A DNA stretch of 64,000 bases, taken from assembly GCA_001028815.1 (NCBI GenBank), contig LDJB01000002.1, positions 496,001-560,000 of the forward strand, given 5' to 3'. The stretch comes from Peptococcaceae bacterium 1109. GTDB taxonomy: Bacteria > Bacillota > Limnochordia > Darwinibacteriales > Darwinibacteriaceae. Position numbers and translations under genes: made by a program. Shown in pieces: positions 15,639 to 24,862 of the stretch (positions are counted from its first letter, which is position 1; each line of letters starts with the position of its first letter). Under the pieces are notes generated by a model. It did not search any database. It was not told where the DNA came from and saw nothing but the letters and a program-made list of their open reading frames with translations.

Positions 15639-18600
15639 TTATTCATTTCTCCCAGCTACCGCAGGCGGTGTCAGGCCGTTGTGAATGTCCTGCAAGACCT
15701 CCACCAGCTGTGCCATTGACTGCTCATCACTCTTAGCTTTGGCAATCCGAAGCCTAGGAATACGCGCTTGGCGGTAGGCCACTTGGCCCCTGTACTTCCG
15801 TACTAATGCCGCATAGACTCCGTGGTCGAGGCTGAGGCCTTCCAGAAGTTTCAGGAGGAAGAATCCCCGCTGCACACTGATTGAAGAAACACCCACAAAG
15901 CGCGCGAGGATCTTCGCCCGGGCAACCTGAAGCAGATTGCGCACAGGTGTGGGAAGGTCGCCAAAGCGATCTTGGATCTCCTCTTCCAAGTCGCCACAAT
16001 CTTCCAAGCTGCCCAACTCGATGATGCGCTGGTACAGCTCCACCTTTTGCTTGGGATCGGGAACATACTCATCAGGGATATAGGCATCCACTTCCAGGTC
16101 CATGACTGGTTCAGGAGGTGTCTGTTCCACCTCACCCTTCAGTTCCCGGATGGACTCCTCTAAGAGGCGGCAGTACATTTCAAAGCCCACGGAGGTAATG
16201 AACCCATGCTGTTCCGGGCCGAGGATGTTCCCTGCCCCCCGGATCTCCAAGTCTCGCATGGCAATCTTAATGCCCGAACCAAGCTCTGTGAACTCTTTTA
16301 TTGCCTGAAGGCGTTTCTCCGCATCTTCCGACAAGATCTTGTCTTTGCGGTGGGTAAAGTAAGCATAGGCCACCCGATTAGTCCGGCCCACCCGTCCCCT
16401 AAGCTGATAAAGCTGAGCAAGGCCTAGGTGGTCTGCGTCATAGACGATCAAGGTGTTCACATTGGGGATATCCATGCCTGTTTCAATGATGGTGGTGCAC
16501 AGGAGAATATCGAACTCCCCGTTGTAGAAGTCAAGCATGGTACGCTCAAGGACCGTTTCGTCCATCTGGCCGTGGCCGATGGCGATGCGAGCTTCTGGAA
16601 CCAGTTCCTGGAGCTCGCTGTACATCCTGTCAATGCTCTGCACCCGATTATACACGAAGTACACTTGGCCGCTCCGGGCCAGCTCCCTGCGGATGGCTTG
16701 CTGGATAATCTGCTCATCGTACTCCACCACGTAAGTGCGGATGGGATAGCGGTCCTCTGGAGGAGTTTCAATGATGCTCATATCCCGCACCCCCACCATG
16801 GCCATGTGCAGCGTCCGGGGAATCGGGGTAGCGGACAGGGTAAGGACGTCCACGTGTTTGCACATTTCCTTGAGTCGCTCTTTCTGGGCAACCCCAAAGC
16901 GCTGTTCTTCGTCGACTACTACCAGCCCCAAGTCCTTGAAGACTACATCGGGGCTGAGTAGGCGGTGAGTGCCGATGACCACATCTACGGATCCGCTCTT
17001 CAGCCCAGCGAGAATCTTGCTGATCTCTCCTGGTGATTGGAAACGGCTCATCACCGCCACATTCACAGGGTAGCTTTCAAAGCGCTCTTTGAAGGTGCGG
17101 TGGTGCTGCTGGGCCAAGATAGTGGTGGGCACCAACACCGCCACCTGTTTGCCGTTGGATACCGCTTTGAAGGCCGCGCGGATAGCCACTTCCGTCTTGC
17201 CATAGCCCACATCGCCGCACAGCAGACGGTCCATGGGCCGCTGCTTCTGCATGTCCTGCTTCACTTCGGAGATGGCAGTGAGCTGGTCTGGGGTTTCTTC
17301 GTATGGGAATAAGCTTTCGAAATCGTTCTGCCATGGGCTATCAGGTGGATAGGCAAAACCCTTGATGGCTTCCCGCTCTGCATAGAGCTGCAGAAGCCCA
17401 CCCGCCAACTCTTTCACAGACTCCTTGGCCCGCTTCTTCACCCGGGCCCATTCATTTCCCCCCAGCTTGGACAGGCGGGGCGGCTGATCGTCTAGCCCCA
17501 CATAGCGCTGGAGGAGGTTGATCTGGTCTGTGGGAAGATAGAGGCGATCTTGTCCCGCATATCTGATCTTGAGATAGTCTTTCTTGTGGCCCCCTACTTC
17601 CATGGTCTCCACGCCCAGGTACTGGCCGATGCCGTGGTTGACGTGGACCACGTAGTCCCCTTCTTTGAGGTCGGCCTGGGTTAGGCGGAGGCCCTTCTCC
17701 ACTTTCGCAGTCTTGTGCCGCTTCGCGCGGCGCTTGCCATAGAGCTCCAGATCAGTATAAACTGCGAGCTTAAAGGCGGGGAACTCAAAACCTGTCTCCA
17801 GGCTCCCTGTGGTCACCAGACAGCTTCCCATCTGCAGGTTGTGATCCACCTCGGGACTGAAGAACGCGGGGATATCCTCACCCCGGAGCAGTTCTACTAG
17901 GCGGTCAGCCCGCTCCTGGTGACCGGTGACCACGAGCATGCGGTAGGAATCTTTCCGGAGCTGTCTGGCCTTTTGCAGGAACCGATCCAGGCTGCCGTTC
18001 ATGTGTTCAGGCAGACGGAGCCCTAAGGAAGTGGCTGGTACCCCGTCCATACCTGGAGTGCGCTTGCCAAGGACAGCCAGATGCAGCACAGAGAAGCGCT
18101 GCAGGGAGGCCCAAAGATCATGCCAGTCCTGGTAGATCTTGCTCGTTTCCGGCAAGATACGGCCCTGCTCGAGCAAGGCAGCAAGCTGTTGGCCTATATC
18201 TAACACTAAATCTCGGGCCCCATCCCTCACCCGGGTGGGCTCGTCCAGCACCACCAAAGCGTTCTCCGGGAGCAGATCCAAGAGGTTAATGATCCGGCCG
18301 AGGAAGGGCTTATACTGGTTCATACCAGGGAAATAGCGCTGCTCTTCGAAGGCTTCTAAGTGGCGGGCCACTTGTTCAAGAAGGCGGTCCGCTTCTGCCC
18401 GCCGCCTTAGGCCGTATAGCTTCTGGCTCTGGGCCTTTGCCGCTTCCCAGACAGCCTCTTTAATACGGGGGAACTGGTCCCAGCAATACACTACTTCTCG
18501 GGCAGGCACGATGGCCACTTCCTCGATGTTTTCCAGGGACTTCTGGGTACCCAGCTCGAAGGTGCGGATCGAGTCAACCTCATCGTCAAAAAACTCTATG

Positions 18601-19178
18601 CGGATAGGGTTATCCTGGTTGAAGGGGGCAATATCCACGATTCCCCCCCTGATGCTGAACTGCCCAAAGGTTTCCACCATGGCCGTGCGCTCGTAGCCCA
18701 AGGTCACCAGCTGTTCCGCGAGTTCTTCCACTTCAATCTGGGTGGATAAATTCACTAATAATTCTGACTTTAATTGCGGATCCAATTCCACGAGGCCTTC
18801 CACTAACCCCTGGACAGGTGCCACTATAATGGCTCCTGGTGATTGGATGTGTGTCAAAACTTCCAGCCGCTGTGCCCGCAAATCCCAAGCCGCCTCTGCC
18901 TCATCGTAGGGCATCAACTCGTTCCCTTCCCAGACATACACTGGGGCAGAAGGAAGCAGTTCTTCCAAGTCTTGGGCTAGGCGATCTGCTTGCCCCTGCC
19001 CATGGGTAACTACGAACATTACCCGGCTCGAATCGTACATGGTGCTCAGTAAGGCCGATCGCTGCGTGCCAGAGAGGCCTGTAACGAGATAGCTTCCTTC
19101 TTGGACAGCGCGGGCCACTGCGGAAAAGCCCCTACTTTGGCGCAGGAGGTCCACTAGACCTTGTAAAGGCAACTTCAA
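15639..19178 (-). CDS. mfd: Transcription-repair coupling factor Mfd
   Basis: A 1179-residue, full-length Mfd. It has N-terminal UvrB-like domains, a CarD-type RNA polymerase interaction domain (LKEGDYVVHVNHGIGQYLGV near 500), RecG-like helicase motifs (LLCGDVGYGKTEVAIRAA Walker A, VVVDEEQRFG Walker B, LSATPIPRTL, GRVGRTNRVAYAYF) and the C-terminal TRCF domain. It removes stalled RNA polymerase at lesions and recruits UvrA. The start is TTG, overlapping the pth stop by 4 nt (TTGA), behind GAAGGGGG, implying coupled translation. Confidence 0.97.
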   Translation of the reverse strand: MKLPLQGLVDLLRQSRGFSAVARAVQEGSYLVTGLSGTQRSALLSTMYDSSRVMFVVTHGQGQADRLAQDLEELLPSAPVYVWEGNELMPYDEAEAAWDLRAQRLEVLTHIQSPGAIIVAPVQGLVEGLVELDPQLKSELLVNLSTQIEVEELAEQLVTLGYERTAMVETFGQFSIRGGIVDIAPFNQDNPIRIEFFDDEVDSIRTFELGTQKSLENIEEVAIVPAREVVYCWDQFPRIKEAVWEAAKAQSQKLYGLRRRAEADRLLEQVARHLEAFEEQRYFPGMNQYKPFLGRIINLLDLLPENALVVLDEPTRVRDGARDLVLDIGQQLAALLEQGRILPETSKIYQDWHDLWASLQRFSVLHLAVLGKRTPGMDGVPATSLGLRLPEHMNGSLDRFLQKARQLRKDSYRMLVVTGHQERADRLVELLRGEDIPAFFSPEVDHNLQMGSCLVTTGSLETGFEFPAFKLAVYTDLELYGKRRAKRHKTAKVEKGLRLTQADLKEGDYVVHVNHGIGQYLGVETMEVGGHKKDYLKIRYAGQDRLYLPTDQINLLQRYVGLDDQPPRLSKLGGNEWARVKKRAKESVKELAGGLLQLYAEREAIKGFAYPPDSPWQNDFESLFPYEETPDQLTAISEVKQDMQKQRPMDRLLCGDVGYGKTEVAIRAAFKAVSNGKQVAVLVPTTILAQQHHRTFKERFESYPVNVAVMSRFQSPGEISKILAGLKSGSVDVVIGTHRLLSPDVVFKDLGLVVVDEEQRFGVAQKERLKEMCKHVDVLTLSATPIPRTLHMAMVGVRDMSIIETPPEDRYPIRTYVVEYDEQIIQQAIRRELARSGQVYFVYNRVQSIDRMYSELQELVPEARIAIGHGQMDETVLERTMLDFYNGEFDILLCTTIIETGMDIPNVNTLIVYDADHLGLAQLYQLRGRVGRTNRVAYAYFTHRKDKILSEDAEKRLQAIKEFTELGSGIKIAMRDLEIRGAGNILGPEQHGFITSVGFEMYCRLLEESIRELKGEVEQTPPEPVMDLEVDAYIPDEYVPDPKQKVELYQRIIELGSLEDCGDLEEEIQDRFGDLPTPVRNLLQVARAKILARFVGVSSISVQRGFFLLKLLEGLSLDHGVYAALVRKYRGQVAYRQARIPRLRIAKAKSDEQSMAQLVEVLQDIHNGLTPPAVAGRNE

Positions 19179-19783
19179 TTTCCCCCTTCTGGAGCGGCCC
19201 CGTGCTCATGTGCAGTCCCCTGCTTGCGGTTGTAGAAATTCATTGCTGGCTCAACTCCTTGTGACAGCCAAAGTTCAACTGCATCTGCCGCAAGGATGCA
19301 GGCCTTCTGCAGTATCTTATGCTCAGCCCCACTGACTCCCTGCAAAACATAGTCTGCACTGTCGATTTCCCCAGGGGGAGCCCCAATCCCCAAGCGCAGC
19401 CTGGGAAACTCCTCGGAGCCTAGATGGGCTATGATGCTTTTCATGCCATTGTGCCCTCCTGCGCTCCCCCTAGCCCTAATCCGGATCACTCCCGGGTCTA
19501 ACGCCATGTCATCGTAAATGACAAGCACGTCACTGAGAGACGCGCCAAAGAACCGCACTAGCGGGCCTACGGCCTCTCCACTGCGGTTCATAAAGGTCTG
19601 GGGCTTAACTAGTATTACCTTTTCCCCTTTCACCATACCCTCAGCCACGGCAGACTGGAACTTGCGCTTTGTTAGGGCAAGCTGCCAGCGGCTAGCTAGT
19701 AAATCCACCACCCAGAACCCGAGATTGTGGCGTGTGTTTGCATACCGCGCACCCGGGTTGCCCAGGCCGACAATGATCTTCAC
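19175..19783 (-). CDS. pth: Peptidyl-tRNA hydrolase
   Basis: A 202-residue Pth: GLGNPGARYANTRHNLGF (catalytic His), KPQTFMNRSGEAV, VIYDDMALDPG, GSAGGHNGMKSI and FPRLRLGIG. It cleaves peptide from tRNA released by abortive translation. The GTG at 19783 directly precedes the conserved KIIVGLGNPG and follows GGGGGATTAGGA; the 24-codon extension upstream is not conserved. It lies between rplY and mfd, the standard ctc-pth-mfd order. Confidence 0.96.
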   Translation of the reverse strand: MKIIVGLGNPGARYANTRHNLGFWVVDLLASRWQLALTKRKFQSAVAEGMVKGEKVILVKPQTFMNRSGEAVGPLVRFFGASLSDVLVIYDDMALDPGVIRIRARGSAGGHNGMKSIIAHLGSEEFPRLRLGIGAPPGEIDSADYVLQGVSGAEHKILQKACILAADAVELWLSQGVEPAMNFYNRKQGTAHEHGAAPEGGN

Positions 19784-19813
19784 TCCTAATCCCCCAACCA
19801 GATCACAAAGAAC

Positions 19814-19840
19814 GCACAGTGCTGGGAAAGCGAACTGTGC
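19814..19840 (-). terminator. Weak stem-loop between rplY and pth
   Basis: GCACAGT and ACTGTGC flank a 13-nt loop, followed on the minus strand by GTTCTTTG. The U-tract is poor, so read-through into pth is likely. Confidence 0.4.
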
Positions 19841-19878
19841 ATCCTTTATGATCAACTCTCAGTGTGCCTTGTGCTTAC

Positions 19879-20499
19879 CTATGCTTCAGCAGTTTCTCCT
19901 TCTTGAGCTGCTTCAGCTTCTCCTTCTTCCTCAGCTTCAGCCGGTTGTTCCGCCGCTGCAGGTGCATCTACCTTCACGATGACTTCCTCCGGATCAGCTA
20001 AGACTTCCACACCCTTTGGCAGGGTAAGATCCTTGACTGCGATGGAGCTGCCCATTTCCAGGTTCTGTACATCTACATCAATGGCTTCTGGAATATCTGT
20101 GGGTAAGCACTCCACCGTGACTTCCCACATGAGAGTAGCAACCACACCGCCGTCGTTGGGCCGGCTATCTTCGTTGACAACCCGAATAGGTACGACAATC
20201 TCAAGCTTTTGGTCCATTGCCACCTCGTAGAAGTCTACGTGGAGGATGGAGCCCTTTGCGGGTTCGTATTGGACCTCACGGACGATGACGGTCTTAGTTC
20301 CATCACCTACGTTGAGATCGATCAGGCTGCTGCCGGCCGCGAGCGCTTTCTCAAGTTCACGCCGTTCTACCGCGATGGGCACAGCGGGCTGGCCCGAACC
20401 GTAGACTACTGCGGGGATAAGCTGCTTCCTCCGCATCTCTTTCGCCAATGCGGTGCCTCGTGCCTCTCTGGTTTCCACCGCTAGTTGAAAATTGGCCAT
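19879..20499 (-). CDS. rplY: 50S ribosomal protein L25/general stress protein Ctc
   Basis: A 206-residue long-form L25. The N-terminal 5S rRNA-binding domain (residues 1-92: ETREARGTALAKEMRRKQLIPAVVYG; LHVDFYEV) is followed by the TL5/CTC beta domain (PIRVVNEDSRPNDGGVV; CLPTDIPEAIDVDVQNLEMG). A low-complexity Ala/Glu tail (about residues 178-206) closes it. It binds 5S rRNA in the large subunit. RBS AGAAGGAGGG. A TATAAT -10 element lies about 36 nt upstream, at the end of prs, without a clear -35 box. Confidence 0.96.
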   Translation of the reverse strand: MANFQLAVETREARGTALAKEMRRKQLIPAVVYGSGQPAVPIAVERRELEKALAAGSSLIDLNVGDGTKTVIVREVQYEPAKGSILHVDFYEVAMDQKLEIVVPIRVVNEDSRPNDGGVVATLMWEVTVECLPTDIPEAIDVDVQNLEMGSSIAVKDLTLPKGVEVLADPEEVIVKVDAPAAAEQPAEAEEEGEAEAAQEGETAEA

Positions 20500-20547
20500 A
20501 GCATTGCCCTCCTTCTATTTTTTCCTACGAACCCTATTATATCACAC

Positions 20548-21501
20548 TTAGTCAAACAGCTTGCTGACTGGGAGTTCCTCGAAGATGCGCTTGATAGCTT
20601 CTGCAAAGAGGGGTGCCACGGACAGCTGGGTCAATTTGGGAATGCGCTTCGCTATGGGCAGGTGGATAGAATTGGTGACTACTACTTCCTTGAGCGGGCT
20701 TGCCTGCAGGATTTCCGCGGCATTCCCTGAGAATACTGGGTGAGAACAGCAGGCATACACTTCCTTAGCTCCCTGCTTAATCAAGGCCTCTGACGCCTTT
20801 ACGATGGTTCCGCCTGTATCGATCAGGTCGTCAATGATAACCGCGGTCTTACCATCTACACTTCCGATGATGTTCATCACTTCCGCGACGTTAGGCTGGG
20901 GCCTGCGCTTGTCTACAATGGCGATTTGGCAGTTGAGCCGCTCCGCCAATTCCCTGGCACGCACTACGCCTCCAACATCAGGGGAGACCACTACTACATC
21001 TTTGAGGTTCTTAGATAAGATATACTCTGTGATGATGGGCAGTGCCCGGAGGTTGTCCACGGGGATGTCAAAGAAGCCTTGAATCTGCCCAGCATGCAGG
21101 TCTAAGGTGACCACCCGATCCGCACCCGCGGCAGCAAGCAGGTTAGCAATGAGCTTCGCTGTGATTGGATCCCGGGGCTGGGTTTTCCGATCTTGCCGTG
21201 CGTAGCAGTAGTACGGAATCACTGCGCAAATTTCCCGTGCAGAAGCCCGCCGCATCGCGTCGATCATGATTAGGAGTTCCATCAGGTGGCGATCACTAGG
21301 CGAGTTGCAGGGCTGCACGATAAACACCTCTGCCCCCCGCACCGACTCCATTATCTTGGCGCGAATCTCACCATCCCTAAACTGGGTGATTTCAGACTTC
21401 CCCAATTCCTCCCCTAAGCACCTGCAGATTTCCTCTGCCAACTCAATGTTGGCATTGCCTGTAAACACCTTGAGTTTTTTGGCTCTCTCCGTAACAGACA
21501 C
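20548..21501 (-). CDS. prs: Ribose-phosphate pyrophosphokinase
   Basis: A 317-residue class I PRPP synthase: KVFTGNANIELAEEICRCLGEELG, the RQDRKTQPRDPITAKLIANLL loop, DLHAGQIQGFFDIPVDNL, VVVSPDVGGVVRARELAE and the PRPP-binding loop AVIIDDLIDTGGTIVKA. It makes PRPP from ribose 5-phosphate and ATP for nucleotide, His and Trp synthesis. The start is GTG at 21501, whose ribosome site GGAGG lies inside the 3' end of glmU, 2 nt before which glmU stops; the two are translationally coupled. Confidence 0.97.
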   Translation of the reverse strand: MSVTERAKKLKVFTGNANIELAEEICRCLGEELGKSEITQFRDGEIRAKIMESVRGAEVFIVQPCNSPSDRHLMELLIMIDAMRRASAREICAVIPYYCYARQDRKTQPRDPITAKLIANLLAAAGADRVVTLDLHAGQIQGFFDIPVDNLRALPIITEYILSKNLKDVVVVSPDVGGVVRARELAERLNCQIAIVDKRRPQPNVAEVMNIIGSVDGKTAVIIDDLIDTGGTIVKASEALIKQGAKEVYACCSHPVFSGNAAEILQASPLKEVVVTNSIHLPIAKRIPKLTQLSVAPLFAEAIKRIFEELPVSKLFD

Positions 21502-21503
21502 CT

Positions 21504-22532
21504 CTAGCCCTCCACCTTTTTGCAGTTATTTAAGTAGCTGTGGGGATCGATCCGCACACCATCCCCGATTACCGAATCAACGACAACACTGTGCTCTACC
21601 ACCACTCCGCTGCCGATCTGGCTGTTTGCCAAGCGGCAGTTTGGCCCAATCGTACAGTCTTCCCCGATTACCGTTCCCCCTTGAATAACTGTCTGGGGAT
21701 AAATCACCGTATCCTGCCCCACCCTACAGCCCAGTTCAATATAGGTGTTCTGAGGATCAATAATGGTGACACCGCTCAGCATCAGGCTTCGGCAGATTCG
21801 CTCTTGCATAATGCTCTCCGCCTGCGACAGCTGGACCCGATCATTTATACCCAAACTCTCATTTGGATCAGGCAAAACATAGCCTGCCACCTTATGCCCT
21901 GCGCTGATCATCAAGGGCAGGACATCAGGGAGGTAGTATTCTGCCTGGGCATTATCTGGGGTAATCTGAGTTAAATACTCAAACAGCAGTTTGCTGTTGA
22001 AACAGTATGTACCAGTATTGATTTCCTTAATCTCCCGCTGGGTAGGGCTGGCATCCTTGTGCTCAACAATTGCCTCCACATTCCCTGCCTTGTCACGGAC
22101 AATGCGGCCGTAACCGGTGGGGTCGTCCAGAATAGCCGTGATTACCGTTGCCCCAGCTTCCTCCCGCCTGTGATATTCTATCAGCTCGCGGAAGGTAGCT
22201 CCGGTAAGCAAAGGCGTATCCCCGTAGGTAACCAGCACAGGGCCATCGAACCCCGCCAAGACGGAACGGCACTGCGCCACAGCATGACCTGTCCCTAGCT
22301 GCTGTGCCTGTTCCACACACGTGACATCCCCTAAAACCTGCCGTACCTCTTCCCCTTGGTGGCCGATGACCACATAAATGCGGTTAATCCCAGCTTCCCG
22401 CACGCTTCTCACCACGTGGCGGACCATTTCCAGGCCTGCGATCTTGTGCAGAACCTTCGCCCGCTTTGATTTCATGCGAGAACCCTGTCCCGCGGCTAAA
22501 ACTACTGCTGCCGCTTGTTCAACGTTCATCAT
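21504..22532 (-). CDS. glmU: GlmU-like UDP-GlcNAc pyrophosphorylase lacking the acetyltransferase half
   Basis: A 342-residue protein. Residues 6-230 form the uridylyltransferase domain (AAAVVLAAGQGSRMKSKRAK signature; GTGHAVAQC; TYGDTPLLTG; KEINTGTYCF). Residues 250-335 are the first coils of the left-handed beta-helix (hexapeptides such as IGEDCTIGPNCRLANSQIG). It then stops, whereas bifunctional GlmU has about 455 residues; the missing part holds the acetyl-CoA site and catalytic His. The next gene begins 2 nt later, so no lost frame exists. It may make UDP-GlcNAc from a GlcN-1-P already acetylated by another enzyme. Confidence 0.9.
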   Translation of the reverse strand: MMNVEQAAAVVLAAGQGSRMKSKRAKVLHKIAGLEMVRHVVRSVREAGINRIYVVIGHQGEEVRQVLGDVTCVEQAQQLGTGHAVAQCRSVLAGFDGPVLVTYGDTPLLTGATFRELIEYHRREEAGATVITAILDDPTGYGRIVRDKAGNVEAIVEHKDASPTQREIKEINTGTYCFNSKLLFEYLTQITPDNAQAEYYLPDVLPLMISAGHKVAGYVLPDPNESLGINDRVQLSQAESIMQERICRSLMLSGVTIIDPQNTYIELGCRVGQDTVIYPQTVIQGGTVIGEDCTIGPNCRLANSQIGSGVVVEHSVVVDSVIGDGVRIDPHSYLNNCKKVEG

Positions 22533-22597
22533 CAGAACCCCCGTTCAATCCATATATAGAGTTCCACTCCTGTGGCATGTTCCCCTTTCCTGCCATA

Positions 22598-22621
22598 ATA
22601 AAACCTCGCCGCATGACGAGG
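22598..22621 (-). terminator. Terminator after the nucleotidyltransferase gene
   Basis: Minus strand CCTCG, eight-nt loop, CGAGG, then TTTTATTAT. It lies between the MobA-like gene and glmU. Confidence 0.65.
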
Positions 22622-22627
22622 AGAGGC

Positions 22628-23398
22628 TTAAGCTTCCTGACTGTCCCTCACCGCGCCCATAAGCCGTTGGGCGAGCTCTAAATCGCTGGGCTTATCCACA
22701 TCAGTACCGATTTCAGGGTAAGGGCTGATAACAGCTACTCCCTGCACCCCCAGAAGCGCGCTGGCGCGCTTTTCCAACTCCGCCAAGGCCAAGCGCTTAA
22801 GGAAGAACTTCAGCACGAAGGAAAACCCCAACAGGCGCGCGAGGCGCCACGGCTTCTTCCGGAAAATTACCACCTTCTCCACCAAAGCCTTGGAATTGGA
22901 GAGAAGCCTGGGCGTGGACAGCACCATGTTGCCCCCGGTAAACGTCCCTTCCTTCAAGGTGACATAGGTGCGGATACAGCCGGGAAACACCTGTTCATTG
23001 GCTTCCTTGGAGATGATGGGATAATACAGGTCTGCCTGAAGATCCGCACAGCGATCGAGGAAGTCTTCGATGGCTTCCTTGTGGATAAAGGGAATATCCG
23101 ATGTGACCACCAAAACCTGCGGGCTATTCTTAAGTGCCTCCGCGCCCCGCATAATGTTTTCCGTCAACGTCGATCCTGATTTCACCAGGCGCGCCCCAGG
23201 GGGCATGAGCTCTCTGAGCGTTTCTGGCCCCACCACAACGATCTCTTTAATGCGAGGCGTGCTTCTCAAGGCGTCCAGTACATAGCTGATCATTGGTTTG
23301 CCAGCTACGGGTATAACTGCCTCATATGCTTCTGGACTCACTTCTTGCAGCTTTCCCGTATTTGGTGCCCCTGCTAGGACAATTGCATCGACCTTCAT
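22628..23398 (-). CDS. MobA-like nucleotidyltransferase family protein
   Basis: A 256-residue protein of the NTP-transferase (GT-A) fold: KVDAIVLAGAPNTGKL in place of the usual LAAGxGxRM, VIPVAGKPMISYVLDAL, VTSDIPFIHKEAIEDFLD (metal-binding Asp). A C-terminal half rich in Lys/Leu follows (PWRLARLLGFSFVLKFFLKRLAL). It resembles the clostridial gene commonly found beside ispE; substrate unknown. The start overlaps the ispE stop by 4 nt (ATGA) behind GGAGGAG, so it is in the ispE operon. A role in isoprenoid or cofactor nucleotide transfer is only a guess. Confidence 0.8.
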   Translation of the reverse strand: MKVDAIVLAGAPNTGKLQEVSPEAYEAVIPVAGKPMISYVLDALRSTPRIKEIVVVGPETLRELMPPGARLVKSGSTLTENIMRGAEALKNSPQVLVVTSDIPFIHKEAIEDFLDRCADLQADLYYPIISKEANEQVFPGCIRTYVTLKEGTFTGGNMVLSTPRLLSNSKALVEKVVIFRKKPWRLARLLGFSFVLKFFLKRLALAELEKRASALLGVQGVAVISPYPEIGTDVDKPSDLELAQRLMGAVRDSQEA

Positions 23399-24276
23399 CG
23401 GTCTCCTCCATTCGCTTCACCAATTCCCTGCCCGACGGGCTGAGTGAGAATAATCCCTGCCTGCCCCTGCCAACGCCCTTGAAAATGCTGGGCCTCACTT
23501 AAAGTGGGGAAGATGCCCACCACCGTGGGGCCGCTGCCTGACATGATTGTCCCCAGAGCACCACCATCTAGCAAGCGCCCTTTCCAAAGCCTGACCTCGG
23601 GCAGCAGTTCCTCAGTGACAGATTCCAACACATTTCCCAGCTTCTCGGCGAGCCTTGCCCAAGGGGCACCTTGAACCAGCGCATCAATGAAAGCCTGGGA
23701 ACTCCCAGTGCCGAAGGTGCCCGGTTTGAGCTTCTGATAAACCTGGGCGGTGGAAACCTCCACGGGAGGCTTTACAAGCACGAGCCACCCACCAGGGACT
23801 GGCGGCAAGGGCGTGAGCTGTTCTCCGATGCCTTCTGCGAGCTGGGTGCCGCCCTGCAGGCAAAAGGGCACGTCCGCGCCAACGGCCACAGCCATGTCCC
23901 CTAACTCCTCAGGCGTAAGGCCTGTACCGTACAAGCGATCCAATCCCACTAAGACCGCTGCGGCATCAGCACTGCCGCCCCCCAGGCCCGCCGCGACAGG
24001 GATCTGCTTATCAATATCGATCTCCACGCCGCCCTGGATACCTATGCGCTTCAGGAAAAGCTCTGCTGCGCGCCAAGCAGTATTATGTACATCTGCGGGA
24101 ACGCCAGGGTGATCCACAGCCAGTCTGAGCCCGTTCCCCTTGCGTATCTTTACTAGATCGCACAAGGCAATGGACTGCATCACGCTCTGCAGAAGATGAT
24201 ATCCATCAGCCCTCCGCCCCACCACATCAAGGGTTAGATTGATTTTAGCATATGCCTTCAGGCAGATTTCGTCCAC
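23395..24276 (-). CDS. ispE: 4-diphosphocytidyl-2-C-methyl-D-erythritol kinase
   Basis: A 293-residue GHMP kinase of the MEP isoprenoid pathway: LKAYAKINLTLDVVGRRADGYHLL signature, ATP loop PVAAGLGGGSADAAAVL, and C-terminal GTIMSGSGPTVVGIF. It phosphorylates CDP-methylerythritol. GTG at 24276 is taken as start since it gives the family-length N-terminus; the frame is open further upstream, where an ATG start would overlap the DMT gene. MEP pathway use is normal for anaerobic Bacillota. Confidence 0.93.
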   Translation of the reverse strand: MDEICLKAYAKINLTLDVVGRRADGYHLLQSVMQSIALCDLVKIRKGNGLRLAVDHPGVPADVHNTAWRAAELFLKRIGIQGGVEIDIDKQIPVAAGLGGGSADAAAVLVGLDRLYGTGLTPEELGDMAVAVGADVPFCLQGGTQLAEGIGEQLTPLPPVPGGWLVLVKPPVEVSTAQVYQKLKPGTFGTGSSQAFIDALVQGAPWARLAEKLGNVLESVTEELLPEVRLWKGRLLDGGALGTIMSGSGPTVVGIFPTLSEAQHFQGRWQGQAGIILTQPVGQGIGEANGGDR

Positions 24277-24328
24277 AGGCCGTACACCCCATTCAAAGAG
24301 AAGTTCCGCATTGGGCCCAGATCTCCTT

Positions 24329-24772
24329 CTAAGTGGGGCGATACAGCAACAGCCAGGCACCCCCAGCCATAAGGATTAGCCCTAAAGGCTTATAGATTGA
24401 GAAGGGCACTTTTTCAACTCCCAGCCAACCAAAGAGGTCGATAATTACCGCGGTTGTAACCTGGCCCACAATGATGGCAGTTGTTGCGGATGCAGCCCCG
24501 GCCTTACCGATGGCAAGGGCAACTAAGAACACGATGGCCATACCGAGCAGGCCCCCTAGATACGTATACCACGGTGCCTTCAGAGCCTCGTTGAAGCCTT
24601 TCTGCCCAAGTCCTGCCAGGAGCAACCCCCCACCAAACACTGCCCCCACCACATGAACCACAAAAGCCGCTTCCAAAAGGCCCAACACTTTCCCCAAACC
24701 AGCGTTAAGGGTCCCTTGGACGGCCATCAGGGCGCCAGACAAAGCTGCAGCTGCCAAAGCTAGTGTAAACAT
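24329..24772 (-). CDS. DMT-family inner membrane protein (DUF606/YdcZ)
   Basis: A 147-residue protein with five hydrophobic helices. The DUF606 signature is AAALSGALMAVQGTLNAGLGKVLGLLEAAFVVHVVG at the N-terminus and GGLLGMAIVFLVALAIGKAGAASATTAIIVGQVTTAVIIDLFGW in the middle. It is a half-size drug/metabolite transporter family member that probably works as a dimer; substrate unknown. RBS GAAAGAGGTGAT upstream of ATG. It lies between the SPOCS-LysM gene terminator and ispE. Confidence 0.85.
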   Translation of the reverse strand: MFTLALAAAALSGALMAVQGTLNAGLGKVLGLLEAAFVVHVVGAVFGGGLLLAGLGQKGFNEALKAPWYTYLGGLLGMAIVFLVALAIGKAGAASATTAIIVGQVTTAVIIDLFGWLGVEKVPFSIYKPLGLILMAGGAWLLLYRPT

Positions 24773-24823
24773 TGGTCATCACCTCTTTCTTGAAAATGCT
24801 GCCATTTAGTATGCCCTAAGGCC

Positions 24824-24848
24824 AAAAAAAGATGGGCCTTGCGGCCCA
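24824..24848 (-). terminator. Terminator after the SPOCS-LysM gene
   Basis: Minus strand TGGGCC, GCAA loop, GGCCCA, then C and seven T. Confidence 0.9.
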
Positions 24849-24862
24849 CCTTGGCGTACACC

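Noticed and set aside
21390-21520. Frameshift hiding the missing GlmU C-terminus
   Set aside because: prs begins 2 nt after the GlmU stop and is intact, leaving no room for about 110 further residues.
22692-22700. DnaA box TTATCCACA inside the nucleotidyltransferase gene
   Set aside because: A single 9-mer in coding DNA, without partners nearby; expected by chance.
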